Shown here piece by piece: positions 22,707 to 31,095 of a stretch of DNA of 41,962 nucleotides. Position 1 is the stretch's first letter, and each line of letters starts with the position of its first letter. The notes below the pieces were generated by a model that saw nothing but the letters and a program-made list of their open reading frames with translations, was not told where the DNA came from and did not search any database. The position numbers and the translations under genes are program-made. The DNA comes from Candidatus Zixiibacteriota bacterium (GTDB taxonomy: Bacteria > Zixibacteria > MSB-5A5 > GN15 > FEB-12). The stretch spans positions 1 through 41,962 of the forward strand of contig JAJRTA010000118.1 in NCBI GenBank assembly GCA_024278515.1, read 5' to 3'.

Positions 22707-23150
22707 ATGAGTCGCAGGAAGAATAAAGTATCGGTCAGTATCGTCTATTGCGTGGAGTGAAACTATCTCCCTAAGGCGGCCGGTCTGGCCGCTGTAATTG
22801 AAAAGCAGGTGGGAATTGCCGCCAACTTGGTCGAAGGGAGCGGTGGAATACTTGAAGTGCAAATCGACAACAAACTGGTTTACACCAACAAGGGAAATAA
22901 AGCCGAGGAATATCCGGGAGATGAAGAGATCGTGAAAAGACTTGAACATATCGTACCGGTTGTTCAGTCACTGGAACAACCCCGATCCAAAGATATGGTT
23001 GACGGCAGTAACACACCGAGCAACCCGATAGAACCACCCCCGGTGGTCAAGCCGCCGGACAAAGAAAAACGGACGGCCATTGACGAAATGAGTTTCGCCT
23101 GTAATTGCGCTCCGGTGACCGGCCCGGAAGGTTGCAGTTGCCGCAACTGA
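22707..23150 (+). CDS. Selenoprotein W-like (Rdx family) protein with Sec18 and Cys-rich tail
   Basis: Reading TGA at 22758-22760 as selenocysteine gives a 147-aa protein from ATG 22707 (GGTGG upstream). The Rdx/SelW fold is clear: beta strand VSVSIVYC, redox motif CVEU (C15-U18), then NYLPKAAGLAAVIEKQVG, GGILEVQIDNKLVYTNK and EEYPGDEEIVKRL. SelW-like proteins have a thioredoxin-like fold and act in thiol redox chemistry; the exact substrate is unknown. Directly downstream of the UGA is a SECIS hairpin. Residues ~93-147 are an extra Pro-rich linker and a terminal CNCAPVTGPEGCSCRN (CxC-x8-CxC), which may bind a metal or form disulfides and is not part of ordinary SelW. Automated callers would miss the first 18 codons or start at 22809. 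SelA, SelB, SelD and tRNA-Sec are not in the window. Confidence 0.88.
22758..22793 (+). promoter_or_regulatory. Bacterial SECIS element directing Sec at UGA
   Basis: After the UGA come 15 bases, then GCGGCC-GGUCU-GGCCGC (22776-22792): a perfect 6-bp stem, extendable by one G-U pair, with a GGUCU loop. The GGUCU loop is that of the E. coli fdhF SECIS recognised by SelB. The apical GG lies 21 bases after the UGA, within the known bacterial range. Confidence 0.85.
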
Positions 23151-23224
23151 ACTCATCAGTCGGCAACTGTTTGCCCCCGACATTTTGTATCTGCTTCTGG
23201 CCGCACCGGGTTGCGGTATGAGAC

Positions 23225-23255
23225 AGGGACCACGACTTTCCCGACCGTGGTCCCT
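23225..23255. terminator. Hairpin between convergent genes, possible bidirectional transcript end
   Basis: Perfect 10-bp arms AGGGACCACG / CGTGGTCCCT with an 11-base loop between the SelW-like gene and the convergent DUF3078 gene. No T-run follows on either strand, so an intrinsic terminator is not certain. Confidence 0.5.
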
Positions 23256-23284
23256 CAAATCGATCGTGGTTGTCCGATCAGATA

Positions 23285-24178
23285 TCAGATCAGCTTGAAG
23301 ACAAATCCAATGCCCAGCGTTTCCTTGAACCGTCCTTTCTTGCTGACCTGTTTGTCGTACAGAAGTTGCGTGTAGAAATTGACGGTAATAATCTTGCTGA
23401 TCGACGCTGCGAAAATATTCTCCCAGTTGATATCAATCGCTTTCCAGTCGTCTTCGTAGGGTGTGCCTTTGACCGCGTCGCTACCGGAGAAGAAAAATGC
23501 CTTGTACACAGTCAGCTTACCGGTGTACATGAGACGGTCGCTCAGGGTCAGCACAACGTCGGTTACGGATTCCAGCCCGCCGTCGTTGACTGTGGAGTCT
23601 TCAACGGTGAGAGTCAGGCTGTCGATTATTACGCTGGTGATGGTCTGACGCAGGGCCAGACCGAAACGGCTGGTGATATGGTCATTATCTTTTTTATAGA
23701 ACTTTCTGATAGCGCCGGCCGATTCCGTGAAACGCATCGGAGACAGGTACCTTTTTTTAGCTTCTACGGATGCGTCGACGAACTGTGACTCCAGCCGGAA
23801 GGCTGCGTAGGGATCAATGAATTTTTGCAGTTTGAAACTGCCGACATTTTCCCAATCGATCAGATCGGTTGATTTCTTCGGCTTACTCCAGTCCTTTGTT
23901 TCGGCGTCCTGGGTGATAGTCTGGCCGAACGAAAGTTTCAGTATTGATCTGAGTCCAAACCACGGAAGCAGTTGTTTTTCGGCGGTGCCGTTCATGTTAC
24001 CGACCCAGTTTACCGATCCGGCCTCACCGCCGACCCATGAATCGGAGTAGGATGTCTGCGTCACGGTGGCGTCGACTGTCAGTGATTTCTTCCAGCCGGA
24101 GGCGGTGCTGTCGGCGGCATGTCCTCCGGTGATAGCCAGGCATAGAATAGCTATTGTTACAAACCCTGTTGTTTTCAC
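23285..24178 (-). CDS. DUF3078-like exported beta-barrel protein
   Basis: 297 aa starting at GTG 24178: signal peptide VKTTGFVTIAILCLAITGGHA, then GWKKSLTVDATVTQTSYSD, SWVGGEAGSVNW, a WFGLRSILKLSFGQT strand, KSTDLIDW and an aromatic strand pattern ending GIGFVFKLI. This is the DUF3078 layout, a probable outer-membrane barrel of unknown role. The ORF-track start (24256) would overlap mscS. GGAGG five bases before GTG 24178 and the clean signal peptide decide the start. It follows mscS by 13 bases, so the two are one operon. Confidence 0.8.
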   Translation of the reverse strand: MKTTGFVTIAILCLAITGGHAADSTASGWKKSLTVDATVTQTSYSDSWVGGEAGSVNWVGNMNGTAEKQLLPWFGLRSILKLSFGQTITQDAETKDWSKPKKSTDLIDWENVGSFKLQKFIDPYAAFRLESQFVDASVEAKKRYLSPMRFTESAGAIRKFYKKDNDHITSRFGLALRQTITSVIIDSLTLTVEDSTVNDGGLESVTDVVLTLSDRLMYTGKLTVYKAFFFSGSDAVKGTPYEDDWKAIDINWENIFAASISKIITVNFYTQLLYDKQVSKKGRFKETLGIGFVFKLI

Positions 24179-24191
24179 GGATACCTCCATT

Positions 24192-25007
24192 TTATCCTGC
24201 GGTCGTTTGATACAGATGAACATCGGTCTGCGGATAGGGGATGCTGATTCCTTCACGGTCGAAGACCAGTTTTACTTTCTCCGTGATGTCGAATTTTACC
24301 GCCCAGTAGTCGGATGTTCTGACCCACGGACGGACGGCGAAATTGACCGAACTGTCGCCAAGCTCCGCTACGGCGATAGTTGGCGCCGGATCGTCAAGAA
24401 TACGATTGTCCTCGGCAATAATATTTTCCAGGATCCGCTTGGCTTTGAGCAGGTCGTCATCATAACCGATCCCGAACACGAAATCGATCCTTCGTGTTTC
24501 TTTGGCTGAGTAATTTACGATATTGTCGCCGGTGATTTTACTGTTCGGGATAATCACTTTTTTATTGTCGGGGGTATTCAGCACGGTGTTGAAAATATGA
24601 ATCTCCTCAACCGACCCTGACTGCCCGCCGACTTCGACATAGTCGCCGACTGAAAACGGTCTGAAAATCACCAGCATGACTCCGGAGGCGAAGTTCGAAA
24701 GCGACCCCTGCAAGGCAAAACCGACCGCCAGGCCGGCCGCGCCGATCACCGCCACAAACGATGTCGTTTCGAAACCAAGCGCTCCCAGGGCGGCAATCAA
24801 AACAAACACCAGCAAAGCGATCCGGGTGAGATTGACCACAAACCTGGTGAGCGTCTGATCGACATTTGCACGGTTCATCAGACGGCTTATGATGCCCGTG
24901 ACAATCCCGACGCCGATACGACCGAGAATGACAATTGCCAACGCGCCGATAATTCTGGGACCATACAGGTAGGTCCACTCCAGCAGCGTTTCAGTCCAGT
25001 TCTCCAT
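24192..25007 (-). CDS. mscS: Small-conductance mechanosensitive channel (MscS family)
   Basis: 271-aa inner-membrane channel that opens on hypo-osmotic shock. Three membrane helices are visible: IIGALAIVILGRIGVGIVTG, LTRIALLVFVLIAALGALGF and the pore helix GAAGLAVGFALQGSLSNFAS. They are followed by the conserved beta domain (FRPFSVGDYVEVGGQSGSVEEI, IPNSKITGDNIVNYS) and the alpha/beta C-terminal domain. Length is close to E. coli MscS (286). AAAAGGAG precedes the ATG. A DUF3078 barrel gene is co-directional and 13 bases downstream. Confidence 0.96.
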   Translation of the reverse strand: MENWTETLLEWTYLYGPRIIGALAIVILGRIGVGIVTGIISRLMNRANVDQTLTRFVVNLTRIALLVFVLIAALGALGFETTSFVAVIGAAGLAVGFALQGSLSNFASGVMLVIFRPFSVGDYVEVGGQSGSVEEIHIFNTVLNTPDNKKVIIPNSKITGDNIVNYSAKETRRIDFVFGIGYDDDLLKAKRILENIIAEDNRILDDPAPTIAVAELGDSSVNFAVRPWVRTSDYWAVKFDITEKVKLVFDREGISIPYPQTDVHLYQTTAG

Positions 25008-25510
25008 TTTTATCTCCTTTTAGTAGTAGTGATTGTTCTTTCTTTTTGTCTTCGTTGGTCCAGCTCTGCGTTCGTTTATTTACAAGCTAAGTTAACGTTA
25101 CCTGTGCATACCTGGTTCCGACAATCGGTAACTCGAAGTACGATTTCTCCATTTTGTTAAGTCGCAATTTGACGATGTGTCATTCTGCTACGTAAAGCTG
25201 TCACCACAAATCAGGTGAATGTACTTCAAGTCGACAAGAATTAATATTGAAATAAAACAGGACCTTCCCGCCCCACATTTTCCTGTGTTGGGTGGGGTTC
25301 TGCGGATTCGTGCCGAAAAATCCGCGTGGCCCAACGCTGTTTATATTACAAGGAGTCTGGTATCGGTCCTCAAACAGACCTGCGGCCTGTTCAGGACCCG
25401 ACACGACATAAAAAATCGGCCAACTGCCCGATGGTTCTCAAGGCCCCGAAACAGCTTGACTTATCGGGCGGTTGTGCCTATTATCCAAAGCTGCCGTGGG
25501 CAGCGTTGTT
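25008..25510. other. Intergenic region with hairpins and the pth promoter
   Basis: About 500 bp between divergent mscS and pth. It has a G/C-rich imperfect hairpin near 25270-25298 (CCCCACA...TGTG..GGG) and a 7-bp perfect one at 25302-25325 (GCGGATT/AATCCGC). The pth promoter is at its right end. The overlapping short ORFs (25219-25584, 25326-25514) look non-coding. Confidence 0.55.
25456..25484 (+). promoter_or_regulatory. Promoter of pth and the ribosomal protein cluster
   Basis: TTGACT (25456-25461) and TATTAT (25479-25484) are spaced by 17 bp. Transcription would start near 25491, about 20 bases before the ATG of pth. The whole leader is then the hairpin GCTGCC-GTG-GGCAGC (25490-25504), with no visible Shine-Dalgarno. 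The -10 lying inside the ORF-track start supports the later ATG. Confidence 0.75.
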
Positions 25511-26083
25511 ATGATTTCACTTGTCGCCGGACTGGGAAATATCGGCGCCGCCTACGCCGGCACCCGTCACAACGTCGGCTTTGAAGTTGTGCGTGGCGTT
25601 GCCGAAGCGCTGCGAGCCGGGGTCAGGCGGTCAACAGTCGAATATGACTGGGCCGCAGCGACCGTGAACAGCCGTGAGCTTATTTTAATGATGCCGCGGT
25701 TGCTGATGAATCGCTCAGGCGTGGCGATTGGAGCTCTTTTACAACGTGAAAATATCGATCCGACCCGGATGCTGGTGGTGGTCGATGATCTTAACCTGTC
25801 GCTGGGCCGGTTGAGGTTTCGTCCCGGTGGGTCTGATGGCGGCCATAACGGTTTGGCCTCGATTATCGCTGCTCTCGGCAGTGAAAACTTCCCCCGCCTG
25901 CGTTTGGGAATCGGCCCGTTACCCGATAATGTCAACAGGGCCGACTTCGTGCTGGATTGTTTCGAGCGCGACGAGATCGCGCCCAAAGATAAAATGATCG
26001 ATACCGCTGTTGAGGCGGTCTTGTTTGCTATAGATCATTGCCTCGATGAGGTGATGTCGAAATATAATGTTAACCCTGCCTGA
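25511..26083 (+). CDS. pth: Peptidyl-tRNA hydrolase
   Basis: Releases tRNA from peptidyl-tRNA that drops off the ribosome. 190 aa from ATG 25511. Motifs: LVAGLGNIGAAYAGTRHNVGFEVV with the catalytic His, LMNRSG, the catalytic Asp in VVDDLNLSLGRLRFRPGGSDGGHNGL. The longer ORF-track start (TTG 25472) lies in the promoter -10 region and is unlikely. Gene order pth-rpsF-rpsR-rplI is common in bacteria; here there is no rplY/ctc between. Confidence 0.96.
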   Translation: MISLVAGLGNIGAAYAGTRHNVGFEVVRGVAEALRAGVRRSTVEYDWAAATVNSRELILMMPRLLMNRSGVAIGALLQRENIDPTRMLVVVDDLNLSLGRLRFRPGGSDGGHNGLASIIAALGSENFPRLRLGIGPLPDNVNRADFVLDCFERDEIAPKDKMIDTAVEAVLFAIDHCLDEVMSKYNVNPA

Positions 26084-26148
26084 CTTTCCCGGTTATCCTG
26101 AGTCAGGCCGTTTGAACCTTTAACCAACGTCCACAGGGAGGATACCTG

Positions 26149-26865
26149 ATGAGACTTTACGAAACCACGTTCATTATTAACCCTCAAACCGATGATGCTA
26201 CCATTGATTCGCAGGTCAGGGCGGTCACGGAGCTGATTACCGCAGGCGGCGGGAAAATAGTCTATGAGAATCGCATGGGCACTCGTCGCATGGCCTACCC
26301 TATCAAAAAGCACACTCAGGGCTATTACGCCAATTTCATCTTCGAAGGTCCCAAGACGATTGTCACCGATATCGACCGTCACATGCGACTGGGTGAAGGG
26401 TATCTCAGGCATCTGACTGTCGTTTACGAAGGCACTGTTCCGGATAAGGATGCGCCTCCGGCAGAAATCGACATGGGCTTTGGGCGCCGCGGTGATCGGC
26501 ACGATCGCCATGACCGGGGCGACCGCTCCGGCCGTCCTTTTGGTCGCCGCGAACCCGGTGGGGACCGCCGTCCGCGCAGCTCCGACTCGGGAGCCGACAG
26601 TCCCGTTTCTCCTGTTCCGACCACGGAGACAAAAGCTGAAGAACCCAAAACCGAAGAGGTCAAAGCTGAAGTAGAAGAAAAGCCTGTTGTCGATCAGTCG
26701 GTCACGCCGGAAGCTGAATCAACTCCGGAACCGGCCCCGGCGGCTGAGACCACGGAATCCGAGCCGGCCACTGTTGAGCCGGAACCGGTCGAGGAAAAAC
26801 CGGCCGCGCCGACTCCGGCTGAAGAACCGCCGGTTGAAGAATACCGTGAGGATGAAGAGCTTTAG
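26149..26865 (+). CDS. rpsF: 30S ribosomal protein bS6 with long disordered C-terminal extension
   Basis: Residues 1-95 are a standard bS6 domain (MRLYETTFIINP, GGGKIVYENRMGTRRMAYPI, QGYYANFIFEG, YLRHLTVVYEG). bS6 binds 16S rRNA with bS18. The remaining ~143 residues are low complexity: first an Arg/Asp/Gly/His stretch (GRRGDRHDRHDRGDRSGRP), then an acidic Pro/Glu/Ala tail. Total 238 aa is more than twice the usual 95-135. GGGAGG precedes the ATG by seven bases. ssb, which commonly sits between rpsF and rpsR, is missing here. Confidence 0.96.
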   Translation: MRLYETTFIINPQTDDATIDSQVRAVTELITAGGGKIVYENRMGTRRMAYPIKKHTQGYYANFIFEGPKTIVTDIDRHMRLGEGYLRHLTVVYEGTVPDKDAPPAEIDMGFGRRGDRHDRHDRGDRSGRPFGRREPGGDRRPRSSDSGADSPVSPVPTTETKAEEPKTEEVKAEVEEKPVVDQSVTPEAESTPEPAPAAETTESEPATVEPEPVEEKPAAPTPAEEPPVEEYREDEEL

Positions 26866-26952
26866 TTTTTCCTGATGAGTTCGGGTTGTACGGTCATTGT
26901 TCAGTGTGCTGACCGAATGAACTCCCGAAAGTAGTTGAAAGGACTTTTTGAT

Positions 26953-27186
26953 ATGGCTGAGATGAGAATGAAACGACGCAAGATATGCCGCTACTGCGAA
27001 AACAAAATTGAGCACGTCGACTACAAAGACGAACGACTGCTCCGGCGGTTTGTCAATGAGCGAGGGAAGATAATTCCCCGCCGTGTCTCCGGAAACTGCG
27101 CCCGCCATCAGCGCAAGCTGACCCAGGCGGTGAAACGCGCGCGGATTCTGGCAATCATGGCCTTCGAGAGTGAATCTTACAGGTGA
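26953..27186 (+). CDS. rpsR: 30S ribosomal protein bS18
   Basis: 77 aa from ATG 26953 (GAAAGGA upstream). The ORF-track start at TTG 26935 is upstream and contains the ribosome binding site, so it is rejected. [31 protein letters not shown] and [17 protein letters not shown] match bS18. Cys-x2-Cys and Cys-x2-His are retained, as in zinc-binding bS18 forms. It partners bS6 on the 30S platform. The next gene begins inside its last codons. Confidence 0.96.
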   Translation: MAEMRMKRRKICRYCENKIEHVDYKDERLLRRFVNERGKIIPRRVSGNCARHQRKLTQAVKRARILAIMAFESESYR

Positions 27187-28225
27187 AAAACCGGCCGCTC
27201 TGACGGCTGCCGGTCCGTCGACCGATCCGGCAAGGCACGGCAGTCATTTAGTTACTGCTCTGCTGTTTCCGGTAGTCGCCGCACTGGCCTGGTCGGAGAT
27301 TGCCTCGCAAGCGCCGCTGTTGATCACTATGCTGATCTCAGTCGGGCTTTATTTCGCGACAATCTATCTCTACTACGGCCTGGCCCGGCTGGCTTTCGAC
27401 CGTCGAAGCGGGTTGCTGTGGGCCAGTGCGATAGTCGCCTTTGTTCTGGGCTTTATGGCTTCAGGACTGTCCAATGTCTGGCCGTTGTTGACCGGGTGTA
27501 GTATGCTGCTTTTCGGAGGAGTTATCACGGGGCGTTTTTTAGCCGACGGACGTTCGTTCGGACGGGTCTATTTGCTCGCCGGTCTGGCTGTTGCGGCTTT
27601 TTTCGCGGCCGGTTTTGCCGGTATGTGGCAACCTCTGATGACCCGCATGAGCGAGGATTTGCCCAACATCCTAAGCGAGATGGAGACACTGTACCGCTCG
27701 TTTGGTGTCGGTGAAGAGATCATTCAGGATGCGCTGATCCAGAGCGAAAAGATGTTTATGGTCATAACCCGGCTTGTACCCGCCCTCACTACTTTGGGCG
27801 CCCTCTTTCAATTCAGCCTCGGTTTTTTATTATTTACGTACCTGACCGCTCGAAACCATCCCGATCGTCGGATCTGGGCGCCGTTCAGTCGGTGGCGGAT
27901 ACCGTTTGGTTTTACGCCGCTTCTGGCTGTAGCTATCGCCGCCCGGCTGCTCAGCAGCGGAACGATGCAGTTGGTCGCCGATAATATCATCGCTGTAATG
28001 GCTGTTTACTATTCTGTTGCCGGGCTGGCCCTGATCGAGTATTATATGAACAGACTGGAGCTTTCGCGCCTGCTGAAGGTCAGCTTCTATCTACTATTGT
28101 TTGTTACTCAGTTCTGGAGCTTCCTTGCGGCGGCTGCATTGTTCGGTCTTCTGATACTGCTCGGTTTTGTGGACAGCTTTGCCGACTGGCGCAGCCGGGA
28201 AACTTCGCCTGCGGAGGCGACCTGA
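27170..28225 (+). CDS. DUF2232 integral membrane protein (YybS-like)
   Basis: 351 aa with about eight hydrophobic segments, for example [73 protein letters not shown], and a paired C-terminal helix set. Between helices four and five is the amphipathic [18 protein letters not shown] loop typical of DUF2232. The location between rpsR and rplI is characteristic of this family. Function is unknown. Start is GTG 27170, overlapping rpsR by 17 bases, which implies coupled translation. Confidence 0.82.
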   Translation: MNLTGEKPAALTAAGPSTDPARHGSHLVTALLFPVVAALAWSEIASQAPLLITMLISVGLYFATIYLYYGLARLAFDRRSGLLWASAIVAFVLGFMASGLSNVWPLLTGCSMLLFGGVITGRFLADGRSFGRVYLLAGLAVAAFFAAGFAGMWQPLMTRMSEDLPNILSEMETLYRSFGVGEEIIQDALIQSEKMFMVITRLVPALTTLGALFQFSLGFLLFTYLTARNHPDRRIWAPFSRWRIPFGFTPLLAVAIAARLLSSGTMQLVADNIIAVMAVYYSVAGLALIEYYMNRLELSRLLKVSFYLLLFVTQFWSFLAAAALFGLLILLGFVDSFADWRSRETSPAEAT

Positions 28226-28264
28226 AAAAGATAAGTTTGTGTTTTTGTACAGGAAGGATTTGTG

Positions 28265-28711
28265 ATGAAAGTAATTCTTAGAGAAGATATCCCCGATATC
28301 GGACAGGCCGGCCAGACGGTCGAGGTCAAAGACGGTTACGGCAGAAACTACCTGATCCCGCGCAATCTGGCGGTTGTAGCCAGTAAAGGGAATCTCCGAT
28401 CGATCGATGAAATAACCCGCCAGAAAGAGATCAGGGAAAGGAAACTTCGTCGCGAAGCTGAAGTTATCAAAGATAAGATCGAAAAACTCGAAGTTTCGGC
28501 TGAGGTCCTGGTTGGAGAAGAAGAGAAGGTTTTCGGTTCGGTTACTGTTCACGATGTGGTTGAACTTCTGGCCAAAGAAGGGATTACGATTCCCAAACAT
28601 GCCGTTAAACTGGAAGAACCGATCAAGGTGCTGGGTGTTTACACGGTGCCGATCAAAATCGAGAAGGATGTTACTGCCGAGCTGAAACTCTGGGTGGTGA
28701 AGAAGTCGTAA
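28265..28711 (+). CDS. rplI: 50S ribosomal protein bL9
   Basis: 148-aa protein with the bL9 signature MKVILREDIPDIGQAGQTVEVKDGYGRNYLIPRNLA, the long connecting helix (residues ~50-80) and the C-terminal domain (VFGSVTVHDVVELL, IPKHAVKLEEPIKVLGVYTV). Start ATG 28265 is preferred over the adjacent GTG 28262; AGGAAGGA lies upstream. BFN follows after two bases. Confidence 0.97.
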   Translation: MKVILREDIPDIGQAGQTVEVKDGYGRNYLIPRNLAVVASKGNLRSIDEITRQKEIRERKLRREAEVIKDKIEKLEVSAEVLVGEEEKVFGSVTVHDVVELLAKEGITIPKHAVKLEEPIKVLGVYTVPIKIEKDVTAELKLWVVKKS

Positions 28712-28713
28712 CG

Positions 28714-29211
28714 ATGAATCTGCTGGAGGCAAAAGTTGAAGGGCTGGCGATGGATATGACCACCAATTCGCCGGTAGTGATTCTGGCCCCGATAGGTATC
28801 AACAAGGTGCTCCCGATTTGGATCGGCCATGCCGAAGCCTGGGGTATCGCCATGGAGCTTTCCGGGATCAGTTCGCGTCGCCCGATGACCTATGACCTCC
28901 TGCGTACGGTGATAGAATCGATGGAGGCCAGGGTTGACCGGGTTGAGGTGACCGAGCTGAAAGATCAGACTTTCTATGCTCGCATCCATCTGAAATGCAA
29001 CGACCGGACCCATGAAATAGACGCGCGCCCGTCCGACTCGATCGCCCTCGCCTTGAAAACCAAGGCGAAAATATTCGTTAACGAGGAACTGTTTAACATC
29101 AGTACCGACGATCAGGCGAGCGAGACTCCGCCCATGCCGACCGATCGGGAATCGCTCAGGGAACGTCTGAAAAGGATCAACCCGGAAGACTTCGGGAAAT
29201 ATCAACTCTAA
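28714..29211 (+). CDS. Bifunctional nuclease (BFN/DUF151) family protein
   Basis: 165 aa. The BFN domain covers residues ~1-130: VEGLAMDMTTNSPVVILAP, LPIWIGHAEAWGIAMELSGISSRRPMTYDLL, YARIHLKC and DARPSDSIALALKTKAKIFVNEEL. Plant homologues have RNase and DNase activity; the bacterial role is unclear. The UvrB/UvrC motif seen in some members is not evident, though a short basic LRERLKRINPEDFGKYQ tail is present. Stop and next start overlap in TAATG. Confidence 0.92.
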   Translation: MNLLEAKVEGLAMDMTTNSPVVILAPIGINKVLPIWIGHAEAWGIAMELSGISSRRPMTYDLLRTVIESMEARVDRVEVTELKDQTFYARIHLKCNDRTHEIDARPSDSIALALKTKAKIFVNEELFNISTDDQASETPPMPTDRESLRERLKRINPEDFGKYQL

Positions 29212-31010
29212 TGCAGGTAAGCGTCAGACCGGTATTATTCAGTCTTGTTCTTGTTATGTTCTTTTTCGCTGCGCCTTTTTCGGCAGGCATTGAGGACGAG
29301 GGCGAGGTTCTTTCGGAGTATCATAACGGACTGCGAATGATGCGCGAGGGTGACTTCTTCGGCGCCGCTGCAGTTTTCATGCAGTTGGAAGGGCGTTTTC
29401 CTGACAGCAAAAATGTCGATTTGTTCGTTCTTCAAAGATCAAAGTGCCAGTACTATCTGGGAGAGTATTCCAAAGCGCTGGCCGGGTTCGGCTATTATAT
29501 TGATCGCTTCGGCAACTCTGTCGAAGTTTCCTACGCGTACTTCTTTCTCGGTAACTGCCGGTATCGGCTCGGTCGCAGCACCGAGGCGGTGGAAAGCTGG
29601 CTCAACGCCTATCGTTTGTCGGAGGATCAGCGGCTGGATGAGCTGGTTCAAAAATCATTGAAAGCGGCTTATGCTCATGCGTCGACAGTGGCATTGTCGC
29701 CGGAGCTGTTCATAGATATCCCTGATGACAAGCTGTGTGCGGTAGTAAGCGACGCGGCTCCTTACCTGACTGGAGGGGTGAATGCACAGGAGGCCGAGGA
29801 CCTTCTGAAGCAGTGCGGCGTGACGGTTGCCCCCCGTCCGGAACAACCGAAGCGTCCGCGGAGATTTACCGGCGCTCTGACCATACCGATAATGATGCCG
29901 TTCAGCGGTGAACTGGCCGGATACGGTCAGGACATTTTCAACGGCGCCGTCATTGCGGCCGAGAAATACCGCAACGAGACCGGCCAGCTGATCGAGCTGG
30001 CGCCGCATGATACCAGGGCGGACCCGGTGGAAGCGGCACGGTTGGCTTCCGAACTGGCCGAAGACAACTCGATCCCGGCGGCGGTCGGGCCGTTGACCTC
30101 GGATGCGGCGGCGCTCACTTCGGCAACCCTGGCGTGCCGGGATCTTCCGATAATCGTTCCCGCGGCTACCCAGGCCGGGTTGGCCCGCCTTTCGGAGACT
30201 ACTTTTCAGCTTTCACCCAATATCGAACTGCAGGGTCTCAGGATGGCTCAGTATGCCATCGACAGCCTGCGCGCCGATTCGGCGGTGATTCTGACCTCCT
30301 CGTCGGCCGACCATCTGCGAATGTCCCGCGCCTTCTCGAAACAGTTCGAGCAACTGGGGGGGGAAATCATTGCGGTGGAATACTACCGTCCGCGTGACCG
30401 GGATTTCGGACCGTACCTGCGCGATCTTAAAGCGATGATCTGGGGCCTGCCTCCCGACTCGATCTTTTTTACCAACGAATATGGCGATACGCTTGACCCC
30501 GATGGTATCCCCGTGGAGATAGATTGTCTGTACTTGCCGGGTGAGCCGAGACAGTTGAGGCAGTTGCTGCCGCAGATTCGTTTCTACAAGATCGAGGGTG
30601 CCTATCTGGGCAGTGACGGCTGGGCCGATGACGCGGTGTTGAAACTTGGCGATGATGTCACCCGCAACGCCGTGATCTCTTCTCCTTTCCTTTCAGCAGG
30701 CAACACCGGTGACTATGTTCAGTTCGCGGCGGCTTTTGACAGCCGTTACGGCAAACAGCCGAGCCGTCTTGCCGCTCTCGGTTATGATGCGATGCGTCTT
30801 TTGATCAACGCCCTTGAAGCCGTCGGCAACGATCGCGAACGACTGGTAAAGAACCTGGCCGGGATTCGTGAGTTCGCCGGAGCGGCCGGACGTGTGACCT
30901 GGTCCGAGTATCGTGAAAATATGTATATGCCGCTCTACCGAATTGTCTCCGGAGAAGCCCGGCCGCTTAACCAGACCACTACCGTTGCCGATGAACCGCC
31001 GACCGAATAA
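29211..31010 (+). CDS. Exported TPR plus periplasmic-binding-protein (Peripla_BP_6) hybrid
   Basis: 599 aa: signal peptide (VLFSLVLVMFFFAAPFSAG), then TPR-like repeats over about residues 30-150 (EYHNGLRMMREGDFFGAAAVF, YYLGEYSKALAGFGYYI, FLGNCRYRLGRSTEAVESWLNAY). From ~225 a type-I periplasmic binding fold of the LivJ/AmiC class follows (TIPIMMPFSGELAGYGQDIFNG, AAVGPLTSDAA, IIVPAATQAGLARLS, YDAMRLLINALEAVG). No permease or ATPase is nearby, so it may not serve ABC uptake. The domain order resembles LpoA, the outer-membrane activator of PBP1A, but no lipobox is seen. Role unknown; a periplasmic sensor or scaffold is inference. Confidence 0.82.
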   Translation: MQVSVRPVLFSLVLVMFFFAAPFSAGIEDEGEVLSEYHNGLRMMREGDFFGAAAVFMQLEGRFPDSKNVDLFVLQRSKCQYYLGEYSKALAGFGYYIDRFGNSVEVSYAYFFLGNCRYRLGRSTEAVESWLNAYRLSEDQRLDELVQKSLKAAYAHASTVALSPELFIDIPDDKLCAVVSDAAPYLTGGVNAQEAEDLLKQCGVTVAPRPEQPKRPRRFTGALTIPIMMPFSGELAGYGQDIFNGAVIAAEKYRNETGQLIELAPHDTRADPVEAARLASELAEDNSIPAAVGPLTSDAAALTSATLACRDLPIIVPAATQAGLARLSETTFQLSPNIELQGLRMAQYAIDSLRADSAVILTSSSADHLRMSRAFSKQFEQLGGEIIAVEYYRPRDRDFGPYLRDLKAMIWGLPPDSIFFTNEYGDTLDPDGIPVEIDCLYLPGEPRQLRQLLPQIRFYKIEGAYLGSDGWADDAVLKLGDDVTRNAVISSPFLSAGNTGDYVQFAAAFDSRYGKQPSRLAALGYDAMRLLINALEAVGNDRERLVKNLAGIREFAGAAGRVTWSEYRENMYMPLYRIVSGEARPLNQTTTVADEPPTE

Positions 31011-31095
31011 CCTGCGGTCGATTGCTTTTTCCACCGGATAGTTTATATTCAACCAGATGAGAAACGACCCGCAACAGAAAATCGAGGGCATTTGA

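Noticed and set aside
22548-22760. 70-aa ORF as a separate gene
   Set aside because: It is an upstream extension of the SelW-like frame that ends at the Sec UGA; the real start is ATG 22707.
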